Below, one piece after another: positions 41,684 to 49,700 of a DNA stretch of 51,624 nucleotides (position 1 is the stretch's first letter; the number at the start of each line of letters is the position of its first letter). The translations under genes and the position numbers were made by a program. The DNA is from Shinella pollutisoli (GTDB lineage Bacteria; Pseudomonadota; Alphaproteobacteria; Rhizobiales; Rhizobiaceae), in the NCBI RefSeq assembly GCF_024609765.1, contig NZ_JANFDG010000035.1, positions 1 to 51,624 of the forward strand. Direction: 5' to 3'. A model generated the notes under the pieces. That model saw only the letters and a program-made list of their open reading frames with translations. It was not told the DNA's origin and ran no database searches.

Positions 41684-42087
41684 TGAGCCTGCTGATCGAC
41701 GAAATCGCCGAGATGGTCGCCGACGGCCTTCAAGCCGCGGACGTGGCCTACGAGCTGACGTTGACCCGCATTACGCCGGGCGAGGTCGATGAAGATGCGC
41801 CGTGGGTGCCGGTGCCTCCTGATGTGGTGGAAACGTTCGACTGCATGGGATGGGAAGAGGAATGGTCGGCATTCTATCTCGCCAACGACCTTGTGCAGTC
41901 CGGCAGCAAGAAAGTCTGCATTCTCGTGCCGACGTTGGCTGTTGAGCCGCAGCTCGGCGATGAAATCATCGTCCGTGGCCTGACCTATACGATTGTCGGC
42001 CCATCGAAGACTGACCCGGCCCGGGCGGTTTGGGAGATCGAGGCGAAACAGGGCAGTGCCGGCCCGCTAGATGAGGTGTCCTCGTAA
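41680..42087 (+). CDS. Head-tail joining protein
   Basis: 135 residues beginning at one of two tandem ATG codons. Mainly beta (LTRITPGEVDEDAPWVPVPP, LGDEIIVRGLTYTIVGPSKT), the profile of small head-tail stoppers. Assignment is by position and fold impression. Confidence 0.7.
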   Translation: MMSLLIDEIAEMVADGLQAADVAYELTLTRITPGEVDEDAPWVPVPPDVVETFDCMGWEEEWSAFYLANDLVQSGSKKVCILVPTLAVEPQLGDEIIVRGLTYTIVGPSKTDPARAVWEIEAKQGSAGPLDEVSS

Positions 42088-42242
42088 TGGCGCTCGGCAG
42101 ACGGTTCCTCAAGACGGAGCATGCCGGCGCAAAGAACGGCGGCGGAGCTTGGGATAAGCGTGCCGACGCGAAGCGCAAGGCCAAACGGCTCCGGAGGATA
42201 CAGAGCCGCAAGCTGGCTCAGTCAGAGGCGTCGAAATGCTGA
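42087..42242 (+). CDS. Small basic protein
   Basis: 51 residues: MALGRRFLKTEHAGAKNGGG, AWDKRADAKRKAKRLRRIQS and a short tail, very rich in Arg and Lys. Its stop/start overlaps on both sides (TAATG upstream, 7 bases downstream) and conservation-like opening motif support translation. Possibly a nucleic-acid-binding or connector accessory peptide. Confidence 0.6.
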   Translation: MALGRRFLKTEHAGAKNGGGAWDKRADAKRKAKRLRRIQSRKLAQSEASKC

Positions 42243-43342
42243 AGCGTCTCTCTGAGCGTGAAATCCTTGAGCAGCTTGCCGCCGATTGGGAGCCGGCTAT
42301 CCGCGCGGCATGGCGGGAGGCGCTGGCCAAAATCTCATCCAGCATTATCCTTGCCCGGCTCATTGAGCTTCTGGAGAAGGGCGACGTAGCCGGCGCGATC
42401 GATGCGCTGAACCTCGAACCTGAGATGTTCTCCCGCGTCGAGGTTGCTATCGTTCAGGCTTACAATGCGGGCGGGCTGGCCACGGTGGACGCCATGCCAC
42501 ACCTGATGGATCCGCAGGGCAACCGCGTCGTCTTCACCTGGGGCGTCCGCAACCTTGCCGGCGAGCAGGAAATTCGTCGTCATGCCGCTGATCTGGTCCG
42601 CGGGATATCGCAGGATATGAAGGATGGCATCCGCGAGGTGCTGACGAAAAACCTCGCCGAAGGCCGTAGTCCGAACGCGGCGGTTCGCGCCGTCGTCGGC
42701 CGGGGAAAGGTCGATCCTACAACCGGGATGCGCCAAGGCGGTGTTCTCGGGCTAACTCGCCAGCAAATGGAGCACGGCGAAACCCTCCGCGAAGCGCTGA
42801 CAGCGGGCGATATCGCCAAGATGCGCGAGATTATCGGCATGCGCGCAGACGGCACCATCGATCCCGAAAAGGGGTGGAAGCTACGAGACAAGCGGTTCGA
42901 TCGCTCCATAGCAAAGGCAATCAGGGAAGAGGCCGGCTTGCCGGCGGATACCGTTGCCCGCGCCGTGGGGCAGTACCAAGCACGGTCGCTCGACTTTCGC
43001 GGACGTGTCCTCTCGCGGCACGAAACCATGGTCGCCCTCGATAAGAGCCGGGACGATGCGTTTCGCCAGCAGATCAACGAAGGCAAAATCATCGCGGCGG
43101 ACATCACAAAGACATGGAGACACACGCCGCGCCAGACAGAACGTTGGCAGCACCGGCAGATGGCAGGGCAGGAAGTCGGCTTCGAAGAGCCGTTCGTCGC
43201 GCCGGATGGAACGAAGCTGCGTTATCCGCGAGACCCTGAGGCTCCGGCGAAACACACGCTCAATTGTTTCTGCCGGGCTGAGTACCGTCTAAACTATACG
43301 GATATCGCCCTCCGCCGCTATCGCCAGAGGACGGGGCAGTAA
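42236..43342 (+). CDS. Phage head morphogenesis protein (MuF/SPP1 gp7-like)
   Basis: 368 residues. The C-terminal 130 residues carry the minor head domain: SRHETMVALDKSRDDAFRQQ, TKTWRHTPRQTERWQHRQM and the closing KHTLNCFCRAEYRLNY. N-terminal half is helical. MuF-like proteins bind portal or DNA and enter the virion. Location after the connectors rather than next to the portal is a variation from the classical order. Confidence 0.85.
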   Translation: MLKRLSEREILEQLAADWEPAIRAAWREALAKISSSIILARLIELLEKGDVAGAIDALNLEPEMFSRVEVAIVQAYNAGGLATVDAMPHLMDPQGNRVVFTWGVRNLAGEQEIRRHAADLVRGISQDMKDGIREVLTKNLAEGRSPNAAVRAVVGRGKVDPTTGMRQGGVLGLTRQQMEHGETLREALTAGDIAKMREIIGMRADGTIDPEKGWKLRDKRFDRSIAKAIREEAGLPADTVARAVGQYQARSLDFRGRVLSRHETMVALDKSRDDAFRQQINEGKIIAADITKTWRHTPRQTERWQHRQMAGQEVGFEEPFVAPDGTKLRYPRDPEAPAKHTLNCFCRAEYRLNYTDIALRRYRQRTGQ

Positions 43343-43797
43343 TGGCAAAGCTCTCTTTCTCCGCTCAGGTCGGGGACTGGATACTCCGCGTCAAGGAAGC
43401 GCAGGAGGCGGTTTTCAAGGAATCGGTGCAGGAGCTTGCCATCCAGTTGAGCGACCAACTGGAAACGATGATCTACGAGACGCCGGAGAGCCCGAACTAC
43501 AAGCGGACCAAGTTCCTTCAGGCTTCCCTCATGGCGTCGAACGGCGAAATGCCGCGGCTTAGCATCGACAACCCCGGCGTGCCGGTCACGCCAGATTTCG
43601 GGCAGATCGAGCTCGTCATCAACAATGCCGAGATTGGGGAAACGATCTACCTCGGCTATACGGCTCGCTATGGAGCATACGTTGCATATGGAACTGAGCA
43701 CATGCCTCCTCGTCCGTGGGTCCAACTCGTGGCCCAACGCTGGCAATCCATTGTCGCGGCGAAGGCCGCTGATGTGAAAGCCCGGTTCGGGCTTTGA
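43342..43797 (+). CDS. HK97 gp10-like tail component
   Basis: 151 residues. The tail-completion pattern is visible: ELAIQLSDQLETMIYETPES with YKRTKFLQASL and the C-terminal TARYGAYVAYGTEHMPPRPW, typical of gp10-like proteins, which join the tail to the head. Overlaps the upstream stop by one base. Confidence 0.85.
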   Translation: MAKLSFSAQVGDWILRVKEAQEAVFKESVQELAIQLSDQLETMIYETPESPNYKRTKFLQASLMASNGEMPRLSIDNPGVPVTPDFGQIELVINNAEIGETIYLGYTARYGAYVAYGTEHMPPRPWVQLVAQRWQSIVAAKAADVKARFGL

Positions 43798-43804
43798 GGT
43801 GACC

Positions 43805-44221
43805 ATGCCCTCGATAGAGACAAATATCTGGATGGCGATCAAGGCCCGCATCCAGTCCCTTACCCTGTCGCCCGCGCTGCCGGTGGTCTGGCCGAAAGGT
43901 TCGGCTCCAACGTCTGGAAAATACCTCACGGTCCACTGGATGCCGAACGTCACCCAGCGCCGCGCCGTGTCGAGCAATGGAGCCCATCGCCGGCCGGGCA
44001 TATTGCAGTTGACGATATTCTCGCCACTCAGCCTCAACCAGGCACCGGAAGTCGACACGGAACTCGCCGGTCAGATTGCTGAACATTTCCCGACCGATCA
44101 CCGGATGACCTTCGGTGGTGTCTCCGTCCGTGTCCAGAGGGCACCGAGCATCTCGCAGGCATATCGGTCGGACGCATACTGGATCACTCCCGTCTCGGTC
44201 TTCGTGGAGACCTTGGCCTAG
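43805..44221 (+). CDS. Tail terminator-like protein (DUF4128-type)
   Basis: 138 residues. IETNIWMAIKARIQSLTLSP and QLTIFSPLSLNQAPEVDTEL belong to small tail-terminator/minor tail proteins; the C-terminus is beta (YWITPVSVFVETL). A GTG two codons upstream is an alternative start, but GAGGTG is placed for this ATG. Confidence 0.75.
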   Translation: MPSIETNIWMAIKARIQSLTLSPALPVVWPKGSAPTSGKYLTVHWMPNVTQRRAVSSNGAHRRPGILQLTIFSPLSLNQAPEVDTELAGQIAEHFPTDHRMTFGGVSVRVQRAPSISQAYRSDAYWITPVSVFVETLA

Positions 44222-44308
44222 TCACCACATTCCATTCCCGGCGCTGACCGGGTAACTGCCCTGGCTGACCCGCCGGGGTTCCCTTCATGCCATCAAAGGA
44301 GACCCCAA

Positions 44309-44821
44309 ATGGCAGTCAATACCGCATCCGGCACCAAGATTTTCGTCGGGCCGGCGACCGCGCTCTCCAGCATCGACTGGACCACTGACGAAACGGCACT
44401 TGCCAATTTCGAAGCCATTGCCGAAGGCAGTTGGAAGGTTGTCGGCGAGGTCGAGGACTTCGGCGAGCACGGCGACTCCGCTTCCGACGTCACGTTCACC
44501 TCGGTCGGTGACGCTCGTGTTCGCCACCTGAAGGGCGCCCGAGACGCCGGCACGCTGGCGCTGGTCGTCGGCGACGATCCGCTTGACGAGGGCCAGATCG
44601 CTCTCATCGCCGCGGAAAAGACCAACTTCCTGTACGCTTTCCGCATCGAATACGCCGACGCCCGCGACGAGAACCACACCGACTCGGTCGAATACTTCCT
44701 GGGTCTCGTCATGTCTCGCGCCAAGAACGTCGGCACGAACGACAACGTCGTCCGCAGGACGTTCAGCATCGGCATCTCGTCGGACATTATCGAAGTCCTC
44801 TCCGAGCCGATCTCTTCGTAA
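44309..44821 (+). CDS. Major tail tube protein
   Basis: 170 residues: MAVNTASGTKIFVGPATALS, SWKVVGEVEDFGEHGDSASD and VKNVGTNDN-like end (AKNVGTNDNVVRRTFSIGIS). The beta-barrel profile, acidic pI and position upstream of the chaperones identify the tail tube subunit. Preceded by AAAGGAGAC. Confidence 0.85.
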   Translation: MAVNTASGTKIFVGPATALSSIDWTTDETALANFEAIAEGSWKVVGEVEDFGEHGDSASDVTFTSVGDARVRHLKGARDAGTLALVVGDDPLDEGQIALIAAEKTNFLYAFRIEYADARDENHTDSVEYFLGLVMSRAKNVGTNDNVVRRTFSIGISSDIIEVLSEPISS

Positions 44822-44909
44822 GCCATTCGCGCGTGAATAGGGCCGCCTTGTCGTCGGGGCAAGGCGGTCCACCCCGACAACCCGACGTATTCCCCGAAAG
44901 GATTGAACA

Positions 44910-45314
44910 ATGGATCTTGCATCGATCGACACGAAGGAACTGGCCGAGACCGGCGCCGTCATGACCGTGGAGCACCCCGGCACTGGCGCGCCGGTCCTCG
45001 ATGAAGCCGGCAAGGAGACGACGATCACCCTCTTGGGCGCCGATAGCGCCAAGCTGCGCAAGCGGCAGAACGATCTCATCAATGACGTGATGAAGAAGGG
45101 CTTCCGGCCGAAATCCGTCACGGCCGAGAAGTCCGAGGAAGACAAGATCGTCACGCTTGCTCTGGCAACCGTCGCTTGGTCCGGCATCAAGGTCGACGGC
45201 GAGGCGCTGGAATGCAATTTCGAGAATGCGAAGCGGCTGTACCGTCGACTTCCGTGGCTGAAGGATCAGGCGGATTCGTTCGTCGGTGACCGGGCCAATT
45301 TTACGAAGGCATAG
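44910..45314 (+). CDS. Tail assembly chaperone, short form (gpG-like)
   Basis: 134 residues, following the tube protein. MDLASIDTKELAETGAVMTV, EHPGTGAPVLDEAG and LRKRQNDLINDVMKKGF are typical of the first tail assembly chaperone that coats the tape measure. It ends at TAG soon after a run of four T (AAT TTT ACG). The adjoining -1 frame continues open, as in the lambda G/GT pair. Confidence 0.82.
   Translation: MDLASIDTKELAETGAVMTVEHPGTGAPVLDEAGKETTITLLGADSAKLRKRQNDLINDVMKKGFRPKSVTAEKSEEDKIVTLALATVAWSGIKVDGEALECNFENAKRLYRRLPWLKDQADSFVGDRANFTKA
45297..45305 (+). other. Putative -1 programmed frameshift site
   Basis: The zero-frame codons read AAT TTT ACG; tRNA-Phe on TTT can slip back one base onto the same TTT because the preceding base is T. 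After slipping the reading frame runs TAC GAA GGC and stays open to 45703. It is not the classic XXXYYYZ heptamer. A downstream stimulatory structure was not established. Confidence 0.6.
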
Positions 45315-45703
45315 CCTCGGAGATCGTTGAAGAACTCTGCGACTATGCCGTCGAGTACGCGAAGCGCGGTAGGTCAAACGACTTTGCCGCGCTCCCGCCT
45401 TGGGACGGTCGGCACGTATGGGACTGGTTCCAAGACCTGATGGCGACACGACAGGTCGGTATGGATGAGTGCCCAATCAGCTATCAGGAGATCGAGGCCT
45501 ATTGCCGCCTGACCGACACGTTGATGCGCCCCTGGGAAGTCAAGGCGATCGTCTCGCTGTTCTGGGCTCTAAAAACGTCCAAACCTAAAGGTAAGGGCGA
45601 AAAGGGTGTCCGAGAGATTACGGACGCTGACGATGTCGCGGGTGTCAAAGACCTTACTGCTGGGCTCGGGAAGAAGCGGACGGTCGTCAGGAGATCGAAA
45701 TGA
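45302..45703 (+). CDS. Tail assembly chaperone extension (gpGT-type frameshift product)
   Basis: The -1 frame gives YEGIASEIVEELCDYAVEYA, then PWDGRHVWDWFQDLMATRQ and GMDECPISYQEIEAYCRLTD, with a charged tail (about 133 residues after the slip). Gene-like composition continues straight from the frameshift site, though the only ATG is at 45440, so most of this sequence would be lost without frameshifting. In the lambda system gpGT is made at a few percent of gpG and binds the tail tube; the same role is inferred. The tail overlaps the next gene by a few bases. Confidence 0.72.
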   Translation, partial: YEGIASEIVEELCDYAVEYAKRGRSNDFAALPPWDGRHVWDWFQDLMATRQVGMDECPISYQEIEAYCRLTDTLMRPWEVKAIVSLFWALKTSKPKGKGEKGVREITDADDVAGVKDLTAGLGKKRTVVRRSK

Positions 45704-45768
45704 ACATGAACGTTGCAATCCTCGCCACGATGAAGAAGCTTGACCATGTCCAGGGGAGGGGAACGGAC

Positions 45769-46140
45769 ATGCGGAGAGATATGGAACTCGTGCGGGAAAT
45801 CTTTCGCGTCGTGATCGCGAAGGAAGGCCTTGAGGGGAAGGAGATTTCAATCCCCGGCTATGACGCGAAGATCGTAAACCGCCATGTGTCAATGCTTTAT
45901 CGGGCGGGGTACATAGACGGCACGCCCTTCATGGGTGACGAGCGCATTCTAGCGGTCGATCTTTCGTGGCAAGGCCACGAGTTTGCAGGGGCGCTCCTTA
46001 CCGAGGAAACCGTCTGGGTGAAGATAAAGGATGCGCTTGGCCCTGAAAAGCTCGCGACGGTCCCGCTGAAGTACATCGAGGCCGTTGCAATGGAAGCCTT
46101 GATCGCATGGGGCAAGGCGAAGCTGGGGCTCGGTGGGTAA
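45769..46140 (+). CDS. DUF2513 protein
   Basis: 123 residues: MRRDMELVREIFRVVIAKEG, then MLYRAGYIDGTPFMGDERIL and LSWQGHEFAGALL, the DUF2513 pattern, a small winged-helix-like family often found on mobile elements. The usual family start is this ATG, preceded by GAGGGGAACGG; an upstream ATG at 45700 overlapping the chaperone is possible and would add 23 residues. Unusual in a tail operon, so probably an acquired cargo gene. Confidence 0.78.
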   Translation: MRRDMELVREIFRVVIAKEGLEGKEISIPGYDAKIVNRHVSMLYRAGYIDGTPFMGDERILAVDLSWQGHEFAGALLTEETVWVKIKDALGPEKLATVPLKYIEAVAMEALIAWGKAKLGLGG

Positions 46141-46153
46141 GGCAATACAGGTA

Positions 46154-46176
46154 GGCGCTCCTAAGAGCGCCTTTTC
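46154..46176 (+). terminator. Terminator after the DUF2513 gene
   Basis: GGCGCTC/GAGCGCC, loop CTAA, followed by TTTTCT. Perfect 7-bp stem. It separates the tail chaperone unit from the tape measure unless antitermination or read-through occurs. Confidence 0.85.
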
Positions 46177-46270
46177 TATCGGCAGATCGTTTAAGCTCAT
46201 CTTCGGCCAGCATTGGACTTCCTCCCTCCCGTTCGGAAGGATTGAACCAAGCCAATGTGAGGTTGTCGAG

Positions 46271-46666
46271 TCAGTCGAAAGTCTCTTTGGTGCCGTCTTC
46301 GTAGAGAACGGCCCGAATGCAGGTATAGGGCTCAACTTCTTCTTTCTTGAGCCTGAGAAGCCTCTCGAAGGTGTAGCGACCCCACAAACCCTTATCTGTA
46401 AACGTCCCGCCGGCCGGAATAACCGTGTCGCGTTCAATTTGAAGCGGACCAATCCGGCCACCCAAAGCATCTCGAAACCCGAGTTGGCCATCAATCATCC
46501 GAATGTCTTTCGCAGCGTTGGAACGAATTGAATATGACAATTCGTTCGTGTCGGCGTCGATTGCTTGGATGTTCCAAGCCGTGATTTCCAACAGCGATTC
46601 GTTGCAGGCAGCATTCGCATGGAATGTTCCCGCCAACATCAATACTGCCACCAAAATCGACCGCAT
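46271..46666 (-). CDS. Secreted protein encoded antisense to the tail operon (moron)
   Basis: 131 residues. MRSILVAVLMLAGTFHANAA is a clear signal peptide with ANA cleavage; the mature part is beta-rich with two cysteines (CNESLLEITAWNIQAIDADT, then PYTCIRAVLYEDGTK) that could form a disulfide. Its Shine-Dalgarno GGGAGGA is strong. On the opposite strand from all surrounding tail genes, it must have its own promoter and is probably expressed by the lysogen, perhaps altering the envelope. Family not recognised. Confidence 0.72.
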   Translation of the reverse strand: MRSILVAVLMLAGTFHANAACNESLLEITAWNIQAIDADTNELSYSIRSNAAKDIRMIDGQLGFRDALGGRIGPLQIERDTVIPAGGTFTDKGLWGRYTFERLLRLKKEEVEPYTCIRAVLYEDGTKETFD

Positions 46667-46723
46667 CGTATCCTCCCTTGAAAAGTGAGGACGATAACGC
46701 GACCCTATCTCAGAGGTAAAGCC

Positions 46724-49700
46724 TTGACAGATCTCGCAACTCTTGGTCTCGCAGTCGAATCCAGCCAAGTTGAGCGCGCGCGCGATGAGCTTGGCCGGCT
46801 CGTCAAGTCTGCTGAGGACGCGGAGCGCGCTACTGATGGCCTCGCTAAAGGGTCTCGGAAGGTTGAGACTGCAACCCAACGCATGAACCGCGAAATGGCG
46901 GCGGCCCGGCAGGCCATGGCAGTATTGGCGCGTATGGCGGCGGCTCTTGGTGCGGTATTCGCTGGTTCTGCTTTCATCCGGTACGCCGACACCTGGACCG
47001 ACATCACGGGGCGAGTGAACATCGCCGCAGGCTCGATGGCGAATGGCGCGGCCGTGATGAAGCGCCTCGATGATATGGCGCGACGAACGTATTCATCGCT
47101 TGGGCAGACGGCCGACAGCTATCTGCTCAACGCGACGGCAATGCGGGAGCTTGGCTACTCGACCAACGAGACCCTGAACTTTGTCGAGGCGATCAACAAT
47201 GCCCTCGTGATCAGCGGAGCCAAGGGGGATCGGGCCGCGTCCGTGATGAATGCGCTGTCCAAGGCAATGGCCATGGGCAAGCTTTCGGGAGACGAGTTGA
47301 ACACCGTCATTTCGACCGGTGGACGCGTCGCCGAAGCACTGGCGGCCGGTATGGGCGTCACGACGAACCAGCTTCGAACGCTGGGCACACAGGGCAAGAT
47401 AACCGGGGATGTGCTGGCGAAATCGCTGATCGGGCAATTGGATACGCTCCGCGAGGAGGCTGACGGCATGAGCGCTACCGTGGGCGATGGGATGCTGCTG
47501 ATCGGCAACTCCATCCTCAGCGTTGTCGGTCGGTTTGATGAAGCAACTGGCGCATCTGCTGCACTTGCATCTGCTCTTGTAAAGATCGCCGACGGGATCA
47601 AGGTATTCGGAGATTACGCTATCAAGGCGGCGGCACTGGCGTCCACGGCATTGTCGCCTCTCGGTTCGATTATCGACACAATCGGCGCAGCCTTCGAAGC
47701 TGTCGCGGACAACATTGATACGTTCGCCGTCGCCGCCACGACGGCAGGCGCGGCTATGCTGGCGTCTTTCGGCCCGGCAATTCTTGGCAGCATTGCCTCG
47801 GCCTTTGTGGCCGTGGGGATCGCTGGCGTCAACGCAATCCGGGCGATCACGGCAGCCATGATGGCAAATCCGCTGGGGTTGATCGTTGTCGGCATCACTG
47901 CGGCCGTCACAGCCATCTATCACTTCCGCGATGAGATTGAGCAGGCCATCGGTATCGATGCATGGGGCATCATCAAAGACACCGTGAACCTGATTATCAA
48001 TTCGTTCCGCGCTGCCTACGAGGATGTGAAGTTTGTCTTTGGAAACCTTAGCGCATTCGTTGAGGGCGTGTTCGTTGCCGCTGCGAATGTAGCGATCGAT
48101 GCCGTCAATAAACTCATCCAGAAGATGGTTGACGGAATGAACTGGTTCCACAGCAAAATCAATGAGGTACTTGGGACAAGTATCCCGATGTTCGACAAGG
48201 TTGGCGACGTCATCGAAAAGATGGCTCCTTCCAAGAAGGTCGTCGAAAAATGGAAAGAGCACGGCGAGAACATCAAGAAAATCATGTCGGAAGACACCCT
48301 TGGCAACATGGGGGAAGCCATCGCGTCGTCCTTCCGAACTGCCGAGGAAGCAACCGCTGATCTCGATGCGAAAATCAAAGGAACAGGCGCGTCTATCGGC
48401 GAAGTAGACAAGAAGGCCGCGAAGCTGGCGAAGGCCTACGAAAACATCGTCGAGGGCGCCCGCGATTTCATCGCGCAGCAGGAGCTTGAGCGCAGCGTGC
48501 TCGGCATGTCGGAGGAGGCCGCGAACCGTCTCCGCTACGAGATGGACCTTCTGAACCAGGCCCGAAGCGCGGGGATCGATCTTAGTCCGAAGCAATCCGC
48601 GGAACTGAAGGACCTCGCCGCGCAGATGTCCGCCGCAGAGGCCGAAACGAAGCGCCTCAAGGAAGCGTTCGATGCGCAGAAAAAGGCGGGCGAGGAGTTT
48701 GCCAAGACGCTGTCCTCCGCCTTGTCCGACCTGTTCACGGAGCCGATGAAGGATGCCGATGCCTTTTTCGACACGCTGACGAGAGGCTTCGCCCAACTCG
48801 GCGCGAACAACCTGCAAACCGGCCTTGACCGACTGTTCTCGGGACAGGGCTTCGGCCCGGCGGCGAACGACAACGACCGCTGGGCAGGCCTTCGTGAGGT
48901 CGGGAAGGCTGTCGAGAAGGGCGCGTTCGCCGGCACGGAGGCCGGAGCACAGAACGGGATCGGGGCGCTCTTCGGCGGCAAGCTCTCCGAAGGGGCGATG
49001 AAGAACCTCTCGGCCGGTCTCGGCGGCTTCGGCATGGGCTACCAGGCGCAGGACCCGGCGATGGGCGGCATCGGCGGCGCGCTGTCCGGCTTCATGGCCG
49101 GCGGACCGATCGGCGCCGTCGTCGGCGGGATCGGCGGTCTTCTGGGCGGGCTGTTCGGCGGATCGTCCCGGCGGGACAAGGAGCGGAAAGAGGCGCGGCA
49201 GAGCCTCTGGGACAACGCCGCCTCTGTCCGCTCGACCCTCGACCGTGGTCTTGGTGTCGGCGCCGGCAACTATCGCAGTGAGTTTGCCGCATACGAGGCG
49301 GAGGCGATGAAGATCCGCCGCACGGCGATGAAGGCCGGCAACTGGGCCATGGAGCGGGAGGCCCGCGAGGCGATCAGCCGCTTCCGCGCCACGCTGAAGA
49401 GCGACTTCCGCTCCGCCTTCGACGGGACGGTCGAGGCGATGCGCTCCGGCCTCGGCTCCAACTCGCCCTTCGTGCAGGCGCAGCAGAGCGTCATCGGGCT
49501 GCGCGACGAGCTGAAGAACTTCATCGCCGACGCCAAATGGGCCGGGGAAAGCACGCGGGTCGCGACCCGGGCGGCGCGGGACTACGCGCTGTCGCAGCTG
49601 GCCGGGTCGAAGGAGCTGTCGCCGATGGAGACCGAGATGCAGCGCATCCGCGGCACGGCGGCAGGCCTGCGCAACACGCTGAAGGAGCTCGGCATGAGCT

